A stretch of 64,000 bases of DNA from Oscillospiraceae bacterium (GTDB lineage Bacteria > Bacillota > Clostridia > Oscillospirales > Acutalibacteraceae). The stretch covers positions 1 to 64,000 of the forward strand of contig SVOV01000006.1 of the NCBI GenBank assembly GCA_015066205.1, in the 5' to 3' direction. This document shows, one piece after another, positions 52,719-61,128 of this stretch. The translations under genes and the position numbers were made by a program. Below the pieces are notes generated by a model. That model worked only from the letters and a program-made list of their open reading frames with translations. It made no database searches and was not told the origin of the DNA. Position 1 is the first letter of the stretch. The number at the start of each line of letters is the position of its first letter.

Positions 52719-53201
52719 ATGTATAAAAGCATCTTTGATTATATTGATGAAAATTTAAGCGGTGATATGAAGCAGACTGCTTTAGATTTTGCTAATTATT
52801 TACAGGATAGCTGTGTTGAGTTTATAAAAGACAACGGTTATTGGAAAGACAAAATATATTATCTTTGCAAATTTAACGGTGAATATGTTTGTTTTATAGC
52901 AATTAAAGACACGGATGAACCTGAAAATCACTGGACAATATGGTCTGAGGACAGTAATGCCTACGAAGATGTAACTGTTGATGATAGTGTAAAAATTGCA
53001 GCGTGGAAATATGTTGACCATTGCGGTAATTGTGGCTCTTGTGGTGGTGGAAAAACTAAAAATATCTTTGGTAGAGTTTTTGACGATGTATGCGGTTGCA
53101 CTTTCCGTATTGATAATGCAATTCAAAATGATTTACCGTTTTTGAAGAAAATGATTGAATTTCGAATTGATGAAATTTCAAATAATGGAGCATCGCTATG
53201 A
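52719..53201 (+). CDS. Hypothetical protein with CxxCxxC motif
   Basis: This 160-residue cytoplasmic protein has a distinctive glycine/cysteine cluster HCGNCGSCGGGK (~100-111) followed by a further CGC near residue 127. The arrangement might bind zinc or an iron-sulfur cluster. The N-terminal half is helical then beta. Its stop overlaps the ATG of the methyltransferase gene by 4 nt, so they are coupled. The family is not recognised. Confidence 0.65.
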   Translation: MYKSIFDYIDENLSGDMKQTALDFANYLQDSCVEFIKDNGYWKDKIYYLCKFNGEYVCFIAIKDTDEPENHWTIWSEDSNAYEDVTVDDSVKIAAWKYVDHCGNCGSCGGGKTKNIFGRVFDDVCGCTFRIDNAIQNDLPFLKKMIEFRIDEISNNGASL

Positions 53202-53974
53202 ATTTACATAAAGAAAGTGAAATGTTCAACCAAGCTGCAGAGTATTATGACAAATACCGCCCCGGTTATCCGCAAGAAATTATAGAATCTTTGATATCTG
53301 TAACGGGTATAACTGAGGGCTCTGATTTATTGGAAATTGGTTGCGGAAGCGGTAAGGCGACAGAACAACTTACCGGGAATGGTTTTAACATTTTAGGTAT
53401 AGATCCCGGTGAAGATTTGGTTCGTATCGGCAACGAGCGATTCAAAAATGAAAATATAAACTTTATAAAAGGTAGATTTGAAGAACATGACTTCGGTCAG
53501 AAAAAGTTTGATGTTGTGTATGCAGCTCAGTCATTCCATTGGGTTCCTCAGCCAGTCGGATATCAGAAGTGTGCCGATGTTATTAAAGAAAATGGGTATT
53601 TAGCTTTGTTTTGGAATATGTATATCCTTTATGATAACGATTTGGGCAAAGAACTGCTTGAAATATCCAAACGTTATGGTGGCATAGCAGATTTTGTTTC
53701 AGAATACGAATGCGAAAACAGAATTGCATCTATCGTATCACAAATAGTTGGTTCCAAACTTTTTGAAAAGCCGACTGTAATCAGAAAACTGTGGGAACAG
53801 AACTATACGGCTGATGAATTTTACGGTTTTGCATTAACGGGTAACAGATTTATGCAAAACTCAGACGAAGATAAGAAAAAAGCTTATAACGACATTGTTG
53901 CTTTAGCAGAAAAGAACGGAGGTATCATAGCACGCCCATATTTATGTGTTTTGTATATTACAAAGAAAAAGTAA
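53198..53974 (+). CDS. Class I SAM-dependent methyltransferase
   Basis: The 258-residue protein has motif I LLEIGCGSGKATEQL and the post-I acidic residue in ILGIDPGEDLV. Motif IV is FDVVYAAQSFHWV (the SFHW variant typical of the trans-aconitate/ubiquinone-type group), with a methyltransferase-11 core. The substrate is a small molecule of unknown type. It is translationally coupled to the cysteine-motif protein and precedes an AraC-type regulator by about 60 nt. Confidence 0.88.
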   Translation: MNLHKESEMFNQAAEYYDKYRPGYPQEIIESLISVTGITEGSDLLEIGCGSGKATEQLTGNGFNILGIDPGEDLVRIGNERFKNENINFIKGRFEEHDFGQKKFDVVYAAQSFHWVPQPVGYQKCADVIKENGYLALFWNMYILYDNDLGKELLEISKRYGGIADFVSEYECENRIASIVSQIVGSKLFEKPTVIRKLWEQNYTADEFYGFALTGNRFMQNSDEDKKKAYNDIVALAEKNGGIIARPYLCVLYITKKK

Positions 53975-54035
53975 TTTGTCCATATAAATCAAGAAAAGAA
54001 ATTGATTTGTTGATATCATATTTCAAGGGTGCCGT

Positions 54036-54920
54036 ATGTTCGATTTAGAAATAGTTGTTGCTACTCAGAAATACATAAAGTTACATCATAACGATGCTGA
54101 TTTCAGTATTGAAAACATCTGTCATGCCATCGGATATTCCCGCCGTCAGCTTGACAGATTGTTTCATAAATTCTTGCAGACAACTCTTTATGAATATGTA
54201 AATGCTATTGTTTTAAGTAAAAGTGCAGAGAAGCTGATTACCACAGTTGATAATGTGCTTGATGTAGCTTTAGACAGCCATTTCACTTCCCACGAAGGTT
54301 ATACAAGGTCATTTGCAAAACGGTTTTCTGTTACTCCTGATGAGTACCGTAAAAGTCCGATTGCAATACCTTTGTACATCGGTCACCCTGCAAATCATTA
54401 TTATATCTTGAAAGAAGGACGAGAAATGGAAAGCACATCAATCTGTACTGTAACACCTGTAAACAGACCGAAAAGAAAACTTATTTTTCTGCCGTCAAAA
54501 TCGGCAACAGGGTATTTATCTTATTGTGAAGAAGTAGGGTGTGATTGGGAGGGGCTTCAGAACAGTATCCCTGAAAAGTTTGATACCGCCGCAATTCTTG
54601 AATTGCCTGATTTTTTACAAGAGGACGGTTACAGCAATATTGCTTCAGGTGTTGATGTTCCTTTGGATTATAATAAGCCTTTGCCCGACGGCTACAAAAC
54701 AGCAGAACTTCCCGAATGCACATTACTTTATTTTCAGAGTGAGCCTTATGATAATCCCGATGATTTTGGCGTTTACATCGGTAAGGTTTACAAGGCATTG
54801 GAAAATTATAACTTTGAACGCTACGGTTATAAACTTGCAAACAATATCGCTCCGACTTTCAACTTCGGCGCCGAGACCGATGTCGGTGCAAGAATTGCTG
54901 TTCCGGTTGTCAGAATTTAA
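54036..54920 (+). CDS. AraC-family regulator with C-terminal GyrI-like domain
   Basis: The 294-residue protein has two N-terminal AraC-type helix-turn-helices (FSIENICHAIGYSRRQLDRLFHK and a second ending FAKRFSVTPDEYR, ~20-105). A C-terminal effector-binding domain of GyrI/BacR type follows (~130-294, with ATGYLSY, CTLLYFQSEPYDN and AVPVVRI). This is the Rob/multidrug-responsive architecture. It may control the upstream methyltransferase unit. A bidirectional terminator follows. Confidence 0.82.
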   Translation: MFDLEIVVATQKYIKLHHNDADFSIENICHAIGYSRRQLDRLFHKFLQTTLYEYVNAIVLSKSAEKLITTVDNVLDVALDSHFTSHEGYTRSFAKRFSVTPDEYRKSPIAIPLYIGHPANHYYILKEGREMESTSICTVTPVNRPKRKLIFLPSKSATGYLSYCEEVGCDWEGLQNSIPEKFDTAAILELPDFLQEDGYSNIASGVDVPLDYNKPLPDGYKTAELPECTLLYFQSEPYDNPDDFGVYIGKVYKALENYNFERYGYKLANNIAPTFNFGAETDVGARIAVPVVRI

Positions 54921-54936
54921 CATATCCGATGAGAGT

Positions 54937-54973
54937 AAAACAGCTGCCGCAGTCCTTTGCGGCAGCTGTTTTT
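54937..54973. terminator. Bidirectional terminator
   Basis: AAAACAGCTGCCGCA / TGCGGCAGCTGTTTT, a 15-bp stem between the convergent AraC-type and GH16 genes. Confidence 0.9.
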
Positions 54974-54982
54974 CAGAAACAA

Positions 54983-55831
54983 TTATTTATATTGATACAC
55001 TTTTACATAGTCTACAATGAAGAAGGAATCTTCAGCAGGCTTGTTTTCTCTTTCAGACGGGATACCGTTTTCACCGCGCATTTCAACAGAAAGAATAAGA
55101 TATTCTTCATTCTGACTTACACCGCCGAAATCAGTGCGGAATGTTTCAACACCGTTGATATAGAAAATGTATTCATTTTCATTCCATTCAAGGCCATATG
55201 TGTTATAGTTTTCATAGGGGTTGTTATTGATTAAAAACTGTGTTGCACCGTGGGATTTGTGTGCTTCGTTATAGCCGTCGAAATGCAGATTTGATGTAAT
55301 GCTGTGAGGCTTTCTTTTTCCGTAGCAATCGCTTTCAAATATGTCAATTTCTGTGCCGTCTTTTCCCGAGCCGTCTTCTTCATAAACGCCGTCATTCATA
55401 AGCCAGAAGGCACTCCATATATCTGCGCCCTCAGGTAATATGCAGCGGCACTCGAAATATCCGAATTTCTGGCTGAAGCCGTTCGGCGCATCTGAATCGG
55501 TATCAATACCCGCTGTGTACCAGCCTGCACCTTTACCGCCCATTCCGTCTTCAATATATGTTACCGGAATAACAAGATTTCCGTTTTCGGTATATGCAAG
55601 ATTCTGATTCCAATAGCTGCCTTTTCTTGCTTCTGTTGTGTTTCCGTACTGATAATGACCTGACCATACGCTGCGGTCAAGTTCACCTGTAAATTCTTCT
55701 TCAAAAGTAAGCTCAAATACATCCATATTGACTTTTTGTCCCATTGGTCTGCAGGGGATGTCAAGTGCAACGCAGAGAGTAATGATAAGTGAGCAAATGA
55801 ACGCTGTGATTCTGCTGAATAATGCTGTCAT
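54983..55831 (-). CDS. Secreted GH16 endo-beta-glucanase-like enzyme
   Basis: The 282-residue protein has an N-terminal signal (RITAFICSLIITLCVALDIPC). The GH16 jelly-roll contains the catalytic motif GTEIDIFES (nucleophile and acid/base glutamates in E-x-D-x-x-E) and flanking ADIWSAFWLMND and YGLEWNENEYIFYING. Family members cut beta-1,3, mixed-linkage or other beta-glucans and galactans, including mucin glycans in some gut bacteria. ATG 55831 follows TAGGAGG. It is monocistronic. Confidence 0.9.
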   Translation of the reverse strand: MTALFSRITAFICSLIITLCVALDIPCRPMGQKVNMDVFELTFEEEFTGELDRSVWSGHYQYGNTTEARKGSYWNQNLAYTENGNLVIPVTYIEDGMGGKGAGWYTAGIDTDSDAPNGFSQKFGYFECRCILPEGADIWSAFWLMNDGVYEEDGSGKDGTEIDIFESDCYGKRKPHSITSNLHFDGYNEAHKSHGATQFLINNNPYENYNTYGLEWNENEYIFYINGVETFRTDFGGVSQNEEYLILSVEMRGENGIPSERENKPAEDSFFIVDYVKVYQYK

Positions 55832-55983
55832 ATTTATTCCTCCTATTATTTTCTATTCATATATTACAATAAATGTATTTATTTTGTCAAATTCATTAAA
55901 TACTGCTTTAGAAATAATTTATTTGTTGAATTTTTTTGAAATATTAATTATACTGAAATCAAGAAACTTTAAGAGGGATCAGA

Positions 55984-57000
55984 ATGCCGCTGCATATTGT
56001 AAGACAGGATATAACAAAAATTGAAGTTGATGCCATTGTCAACACAACAAACGAACAAATGATAGGCTACAGCGGAGTCGATAAAGCTGTACACACTAAA
56101 GCAGGTGCCGAGCTTGAAAAGGAATGCGAAAAATTACGACCTCTCGGGCTTGGTGAAGTTAAGATTTCGGGCGGATATGATCTTCCTGCAAAATACATTA
56201 TTCATACATCGGGCCCTGTATGGCGAGGAGGTCTTTCGGGCGAGAAGAGCATTCTTAAGTCCTGCTATTATGAAGCTCTTAAATTATCCGTTGAAAAAGG
56301 CTTTGAAACTGTCGCCTTTCCACTGATCTCTTCGGGTGCATACGGATATCCCAAGGATCAGGTGTTGAAATTTGCAGTACAGGTCATATCGGACTTTCTC
56401 AAGGAAAATGAACTAACGGTCTATCTTTGTGTTTTTGACCGTACATCTTATGAGTTCAGCCGTGCTTTGTTTTGTGATATCACAGATTATCTTAACTCCG
56501 ATATTGAAGCTGTATCAAATATATCTTCATTGCCAAAAAGAAAAAGGGCGTCTGTTTTTCCGTCGGTGTATTCTGCGGATGAATGCAGTGCCGTTCTTTC
56601 TTGCCGCGAAAGCTCAAATGATGAAGATAAGTCTTTTGAAGAATATATGAAAAATATGGATAAACCATTTTCATATAAATTATTTGATCTCATCGATAAA
56701 AGCGGAATGACAGATGTCGAATGCTATAAAAAGGCAAATATTGACAAAAAGACATTTTCAAAGATAAAATGCAATCCTGATACTTACCGCCCCTCAAAGC
56801 AGACTGCTGTTGCATTTGCTATCGCATTAAAGCTTGACCTTGATGAAACTCAGGAGCTTTTAGCATCAGCGGGACTGACTTTATCAAAAAGCTTTACATT
56901 TGATAAGATTATCAGATACTTTATTCAAAAAGGTATTTATGATGTATTTGAAATCAACGAAGCTCTGTTTGAATTCGATCAGACCTTACTTGGTTGTTAA
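55984..57000 (+). CDS. Macro-domain protein with C-terminal helical domain
   Basis: The 338-residue protein has an N-terminal macro domain (~1-170): IVNTTNEQMIGYSGVDKAVH, the loop SSGAYGYP and ALKLSVEKGFETVAFPLI. Such domains bind ADP-ribose and often remove it from proteins or from O-acetyl-ADP-ribose. The C-terminal ~110 residues (FSYKLFDLIDKSGMTDVECY, FSKIKCNPDTYRPSKQTAV, LDLDETQELLASAGLTLS) form a helix-turn-helix-like module seen in XRE-like proteins. It is followed 14 nt later by a DUF1349 gene. It may regulate gene expression in response to ADP-ribose; this is inferred. Confidence 0.85.
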   Translation: MPLHIVRQDITKIEVDAIVNTTNEQMIGYSGVDKAVHTKAGAELEKECEKLRPLGLGEVKISGGYDLPAKYIIHTSGPVWRGGLSGEKSILKSCYYEALKLSVEKGFETVAFPLISSGAYGYPKDQVLKFAVQVISDFLKENELTVYLCVFDRTSYEFSRALFCDITDYLNSDIEAVSNISSLPKRKRASVFPSVYSADECSAVLSCRESSNDEDKSFEEYMKNMDKPFSYKLFDLIDKSGMTDVECYKKANIDKKTFSKIKCNPDTYRPSKQTAVAFAIALKLDLDETQELLASAGLTLSKSFTFDKIIRYFIQKGIYDVFEINEALFEFDQTLLGC

Positions 57001-57014
57001 TAAAGGAGATTACT

Positions 57015-57617
57015 ATGGATATCAAAGAATTAAAGTGGATAAGAGAGCCCTCGGAATATAAAATTTCCGAAGAAAAAATTGAAATTATTACAGAGCCGCA
57101 TACGGATTTATGGCAGAGGACATATTATCATTTCAGAAATGACAATGCGCCTGTTTTACAGTGGGGAACAGATGAAAAGTATTTTTCCTTTACAGTAAAA
57201 ACTGAATTTTTCTCAAAGCACAGATTCGATCAGTGCGGAATCGTAATGTATCTTGACTCCGATAATTGGCTTAAAGCTTCCGTAGAATATGAAAATGATA
57301 CTTTTCAGCATTTGGGCAGTGTTGTTACCAATAACGGTTATTCAGACTGGGCAACAACAGAAATTCCCGCTGATGTAAAATCAATGTGGTATCGTTTCAG
57401 CAGAAGAGAGGATGATTACTGTATTGAATGTTCACAGGACGGTGTGCGTTTTTGTCAGATGAGAGTCTGTCATATGTTCTGCGGCGGTGGCAGTATTAAA
57501 TTCGGTATTTATGCCTGCAGTCCTGAGGATTCATCCTTCAGAGCAGTATTTACAGAACTTAATGTCGGTGAATGCCGATGGGCGGAACATAACGGTCAGA
57601 AGCCTGATGATATATAA
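57015..57617 (+). CDS. DUF1349 concanavalin-like protein
   Basis: The protein of about 200 residues matches the DUF1349 beta-sandwich: TDLWQRTYYHFRNDNAPVL, FDQCGIVMYLDSDNWLKASVEY and GVVTN-like SVVTNNGYSDWAT. It ends in VGECRW. ATG 57015 follows AAAGGAG; an upstream in-frame ATG at 56994 overlaps the macro-domain gene but lacks a ribosome-binding site. Members are small cytoplasmic proteins of unknown role, possibly glycan-binding. It is probably co-transcribed with the macro-domain gene. Confidence 0.8.
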   Translation: MDIKELKWIREPSEYKISEEKIEIITEPHTDLWQRTYYHFRNDNAPVLQWGTDEKYFSFTVKTEFFSKHRFDQCGIVMYLDSDNWLKASVEYENDTFQHLGSVVTNNGYSDWATTEIPADVKSMWYRFSRREDDYCIECSQDGVRFCQMRVCHMFCGGGSIKFGIYACSPEDSSFRAVFTELNVGECRWAEHNGQKPDDI

Positions 57618-57723
57618 TTTTTCAGATGTAAGCATCTTCGCTCTTTCAGAATAATACAGAGCTTTCTTTTGATTCGGGAAAAAAGGTCTACCGTCAAGCG
57701 ACCATTTTTATGAAAATCCTTGA

Positions 57724-57761
57724 TATAATAACGGCTGTAAGGAGAATATCCTACAGCCGTT
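57724..57761 (+). promoter_or_regulatory. -10 element and start-site hairpin of the VWA gene
   Basis: TATAAT (57724-57729) is followed immediately by a 10-bp inverted repeat AACGGCTGTA (57730-57739) / TACAGCCGTT (57752-57761). It would form either an operator at the start site or a 5' stem-loop in the mRNA. No good -35 is seen. Confidence 0.5.
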
Positions 57762-57788
57762 AATTAATATTAAAAGGAGAAATGAATT

Positions 57789-58439
57789 ATGGAAAAAAAG
57801 AATAATACTACGGAGCTTGTTTTTATCCTCGACAGAAGCGGTTCAATGGCAGGACTTGAAAAGGATACTATCGGGGGATTCAATGCAATGATAGAAAAGC
57901 AGAAGAAGGAAAAAGGGGAGTGCCTTGTTTCAACCGTACTTTTTGATAATACATCTGAGGTTATTCACGATAGGGTAAAACTTTCTGAAATACGGCCGAT
58001 GAATGAAGAAGAGTATTATGTAAGAGGATGTACTGCTCTTATTGATGCTATAGGCGGTGCAATCCATCATATCGGAAATGTTCATAAGTATGCAAGAAAA
58101 GAAGATGTTCCTGAGCATACAATGTTTATCATTACAACCGACGGAATGGAAAATGCAAGTCATCGCTACAGCAGTGAGGATGTTAAAAGAATGATAGAAA
58201 GACAAAAGTCGAAATACGGATGGGAATTTCTCTTCATTGGCGCTAATATAGATGCTGTTGAAACTGCTGCCCGTTACGGTATTGAAAAAGACAGAGCCGT
58301 TGATTACAGAGCTGACAGAGAGGGTACTGCAGTATTATATTCGGCAGTTTCTGATGCAGTTTGCGAAATCAGAAGCAATAAAGCTGTATCTGAAAGCTGG
58401 AGAAAGAAAATAGAATTTGACAATAATAACAGAAAATAA
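57789..58439 (+). CDS. VWA-domain protein
   Basis: The 216-residue protein is essentially one von Willebrand A domain. The metal-ion-dependent adhesion site is DRSGSM (D-x-S-x-S), with the Thr in RGCTALIDAIGG and the Asp in ITTDGMENAS. There is no signal peptide. Stand-alone cytoplasmic VWA proteins often work in stress or phage-related complexes. It lies 170 nt downstream of the DUF1349 gene with its own predicted promoter and an AAAAGGAG ribosome-binding site. Confidence 0.85.
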   Translation: MEKKNNTTELVFILDRSGSMAGLEKDTIGGFNAMIEKQKKEKGECLVSTVLFDNTSEVIHDRVKLSEIRPMNEEEYYVRGCTALIDAIGGAIHHIGNVHKYARKEDVPEHTMFIITTDGMENASHRYSSEDVKRMIERQKSKYGWEFLFIGANIDAVETAARYGIEKDRAVDYRADREGTAVLYSAVSDAVCEIRSNKAVSESWRKKIEFDNNNRK

Positions 58440-58451
58440 GCATATAAACAA

Positions 58452-58488
58452 AAAAGGCAAAGAGTCCAAACTCTTTGCCTTGATTTTA
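58452..58488. terminator. Bidirectional terminator
   Basis: AAGGCAAAGAGT / ACTCTTTGCCTT, a 12-bp stem between the convergent VWA and lyase genes. Confidence 0.85.
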
Positions 58489-58490
58489 TA

Positions 58491-59417
58491 TTAGCCTACC
58501 CATTTTTTTACAGCTGTTTCTACGAGATCTGCAACCTTTTCAACAATTACGCTATCCTCATCAGCGAGATTGAGAAGAGGTTCTCTTACTCCGCCGAGTT
58601 CAAGTCCGGCTCTGAGTTTAAGAGCAGCCTTTGCAGTTGCGTACATATTACCCTTTGTTGAACACATTGTGTAAATAACTTCATTTATATCATCCTGAAG
58701 TTTACCTGCGTTCTCAAAATCGCCTGCTTCAAGCATTTCATTGAGTTTAACAAAAAGCTCAGGCATAACGCCGTATGTGCCGCCGATACCGCCGTCAGCG
58801 CCGATAAGTCTACCGCCGACAAACTGTTCGTCGGGTCCGTTGAAAACAACGATCTCTTTATTGTTAAGCTTTGCCTGTCTTTTGAACATCTGAATGTCCT
58901 GAATGGGCATTGATGAGTTCTTTACACCGATAACCTTGGGGTTTTTGAGCATTTCGTCAAAAAGTGAAAGTGTAAGAGAAACACCTGCAAGCTGCGGGAT
59001 ATTATATATAATATAATCAGTATCGGGAGCAGCTGCGGAAATATCGTTCCAGTATTTTGCAATAGCTCTTTCAGGAAGCTTGAAATAAATAGGAGGAATT
59101 GTGGCAATGGCATCAACCCCGAGGGACTGAGCGTGACGGGCAAGCTCACAGCTTTCTCTTGTATTGTTGCACGCAACATGAGCAATTATCGCAATTCTTC
59201 CCTTTGCTGCTTCCATAACAGCTTCAAGTGTCTGCTTTCTTTCTTCAACCGTAAGATAAATACATTCACCGGATGAGCCGCCGACATAAAGACCTGCAAC
59301 TCCCTTTGAAATAAGAAATTCAACTAACTGCTTTGTGCCTTCCTTTGAAACATTTCCTTCTTTATCGTAGCAAGCATAAAAAGCGGGAAATATTCCTCTG
59401 TACTTTTCAAGACTCAA
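58491..59417 (-). CDS. N-acetylneuraminate lyase-like aldolase (DapA/NanA superfamily)
   Basis: A protein of about 308 residues of the class I aldolase TIM-barrel superfamily. It has GGSSGECIYLTVEER (phosphate/carboxylate loop), YIIYNIPQLAGVSL (catalytic tyrosine) and GVKNSSMP (Schiff-base lysine). The YNIP motif is typical of sialic-acid lyases, which cleave Neu5Ac to ManNAc and pyruvate. TTG 59417 is the likely start because the ATG at 59426 abuts the ribosome-binding site (AAAGAGG). No other sialic-acid catabolic gene (nanE, nanK) adjoins it. Related 2-keto-3-deoxy sugar acids are an alternative substrate. Confidence 0.8.
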   Translation of the reverse strand: MSLEKYRGIFPAFYACYDKEGNVSKEGTKQLVEFLISKGVAGLYVGGSSGECIYLTVEERKQTLEAVMEAAKGRIAIIAHVACNNTRESCELARHAQSLGVDAIATIPPIYFKLPERAIAKYWNDISAAAPDTDYIIYNIPQLAGVSLTLSLFDEMLKNPKVIGVKNSSMPIQDIQMFKRQAKLNNKEIVVFNGPDEQFVGGRLIGADGGIGGTYGVMPELFVKLNEMLEAGDFENAGKLQDDINEVIYTMCSTKGNMYATAKAALKLRAGLELGGVREPLLNLADEDSVIVEKVADLVETAVKKWVG

Positions 59418-59545
59418 AAAAATCATCCTCTTTCGTTATTTCTTGATTAATTTACCTTAAAATTATATCACAAGGATCTTATATAGTAAAGAATAAAAAA
59501 CAAATTTATTGAAAAATGACATTCAGAAATCATTTGCTGTTCAGA

Positions 59546-59574
59546 TTGATTTTTTATGCGGAAAATAGTATAAT
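59546..59574 (+). promoter_or_regulatory. Promoter of the LytTR two-component operon
   Basis: TTGATT (59546-59551), a 17-nt spacer and consensus TATAAT (59569-59574), 33 nt before TTG 59607. Confidence 0.7.
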
Positions 59575-59606
59575 TACACTGAAACTGATTGAAAGGACTG
59601 AATTAT

Positions 59607-60320
59607 TTGCTCAATATTGCAATTTGCGATGATGAATCTGCCCAAATTGAATATCTGACATCGCTTGTATGCGAATGGGCAAAATCATCCGGAACAGTAT
59701 TTAGTGTTTCAGGTTTTTTAAGTGCTGAAGCTTTTCTCTTTAAGTATGAGGAAGACAAAAACTTCGATATTCTTCTGCTCGATATTCAGATGAAGGCGAT
59801 GGACGGGATTGAGCTTGCTGAAATAATCCGTAAAAGCAACAGCAGCATACAGATAGTTTTCATAACAGGTTTTCCGGATTATATTTCCCGTGGATACGAT
59901 GTTTCGGCTCTTCATTATCTTATTAAACCCGTTGAAAATGAAAAGCTGTCTGAGGTTCTTTCCAAGGCTTGTAAAAACCTTAAAAAAGAAGATAAATTTA
60001 TTCTGCTTTCCGTTGACAATGAGAGTTTTAAAATCAGTCTGAAAGATATAATTTTTGTTGAAGCATTCGGGCATTCAAGCAGCGTTGTTTGTGAAAACGG
60101 AGAGTTCAATGTTAAGCTCCCGATTTCGGATATTTCTAAAATGCTTGACGAGAGTTTCGTGCAATGCCACCGTTCATACATTGCAAATCTTCAGCATATT
60201 TCAAGAATCACCAAAACGGATGTTGTCTTTGACAGTGACAAAAGCATTCCTGTTTCAAGGCGAATGTATAACGATGTCAATATGGCATTCATCAAATTTT
60301 ACAGAGGTAGTATTAAATGA
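59607..60320 (+). CDS. LytTR-family response regulator
   Basis: A 237-residue protein of AgrA/LytR type. The receiver domain has acidic pocket D8-D9, phosphoacceptor D59 in DILLLDIQMKAMDG and the Lys in YLIKPVEN. The LytTR DNA-binding domain is ~135-237, with VEAFGHSS, QCHRSYIANL and VPVSRR-like IPVSRRMYND. TTG 59607 is the likely start, 9 nt after AAAGGA, giving MLNIAICDDE. It is coupled by a 4-nt overlap to the sensor kinase and probably controls the downstream ABC exporter. Confidence 0.92.
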   Translation: MLNIAICDDESAQIEYLTSLVCEWAKSSGTVFSVSGFLSAEAFLFKYEEDKNFDILLLDIQMKAMDGIELAEIIRKSNSSIQIVFITGFPDYISRGYDVSALHYLIKPVENEKLSEVLSKACKNLKKEDKFILLSVDNESFKISLKDIIFVEAFGHSSSVVCENGEFNVKLPISDISKMLDESFVQCHRSYIANLQHISRITKTDVVFDSDKSIPVSRRMYNDVNMAFIKFYRGSIK

Positions 60321-61060
60321 AATATTGGTTTATTGCGGTGATTGCAGCAGGTTTTGTGCTTATAATTCTATGTACTGTTATGCTTACAAGAAGGTATATT
60401 CTAAAGCTTACGGACAAGCGAATTGCCGAATATCAGAATGATCTTATCACAAAGCATTGTGAGGAAGTGCAGAATATTTATAAAACAATGCGTGGCTGGC
60501 GTCATGACTATAAAAATCATATTCAGGTTATGCGTGCATCTCTTGAAATGGGTAAGCTTACGGAGCTCGGTAATTATCTCGGAGAGCTCAATGTTGATCT
60601 TAATACTGTCGATACGGTTGTAAAAACGGGCAATGTTATGGCAGATGCAATTCTCAACAGTAAGCTTGCGCTCTGCAAGGCAAGAAATATCCCCTATGAG
60701 GTTACTGCGACCATTCCCGGGGAATGCAGTGTTAATGATGTAGAGCTTTGCGTTATCATCGGAAATCTTCTTGACAATGCAATGGAAGCCTGCGAAAAGA
60801 TTGATGATAAAACGCAGAGATTTATCCGTGTTTATATAGGTCTTTTTAACCAGCAGCTTTACATAAATGTGACTAACTCAATGATTGGCACTCCAACTAA
60901 AAAGGGTAAGGCATACAAATCTTCCAAGGGTGAAAATCACGGCTTCGGACTTATGAGAGTTGACAGAATTGCCGATAAATATAACGGCTTTGTCAACCGT
61001 CAGTTTGAAGACGGAGTATTCGGAACGGAGATAATGTTACCTTTCGTGCAAAGCAAATAA
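60317..61060 (+). CDS. GHKL sensor histidine kinase, short form
   Basis: The 247-residue kinase has a single N-terminal transmembrane segment (~4-24) and a short linker. The H-box is WRHDYKNHIQ (H63), the N-box NLLDNAMEAC and the G-box GENHGFGLMRVDR. It lacks the multi-helix sensor region of typical AgrC proteins, so it may sense membrane stress or partner with a transporter rather than bind a peptide itself. It forms a two-gene operon with the LytTR regulator, followed by a terminator. Confidence 0.88.
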   Translation: MKYWFIAVIAAGFVLIILCTVMLTRRYILKLTDKRIAEYQNDLITKHCEEVQNIYKTMRGWRHDYKNHIQVMRASLEMGKLTELGNYLGELNVDLNTVDTVVKTGNVMADAILNSKLALCKARNIPYEVTATIPGECSVNDVELCVIIGNLLDNAMEACEKIDDKTQRFIRVYIGLFNQQLYINVTNSMIGTPTKKGKAYKSSKGENHGFGLMRVDRIADKYNGFVNRQFEDGVFGTEIMLPFVQSK

Positions 61061-61107
61061 CCATTCGTGCAAAAAGCAACCTTTTAGGTTGCTTTTTTTA
61101 GTATACT
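61039..61107 (+). promoter_or_regulatory. Predicted LytTR-controlled promoter of the ABC exporter
   Basis: The direct repeats ACCTTTCGTGCAAA (61039) and ACCATTCGTGCAAA (61060) differ at one base and are exactly 21 bp apart. This is the spacing of the paired 9-bp LytTR sites, and ACCATTCGT fits the LytTR consensus except at one position. A TATACT -10 lies at 61102-61107 with no good -35, as expected for an activator-dependent promoter. Confidence 0.6.
61074..61099 (+). terminator. Rho-independent terminator of the two-component operon
   Basis: AAGCAACC / GGTTGCTT stem with a TTTTA loop and T run. It lies between the LytTR repeats and the -10 of the exporter. Confidence 0.8.
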
Positions 61108-61128
61108 CGTACTGTGAGGTGATATTAA

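Noticed and set aside
59519-59545. TTCAGA repeats upstream of the LytTR operon as an autoregulatory LytTR site
   Set aside because: The repeats are 18 bp apart rather than about 21 and match the exporter motif poorly, so autoregulation is not supported.
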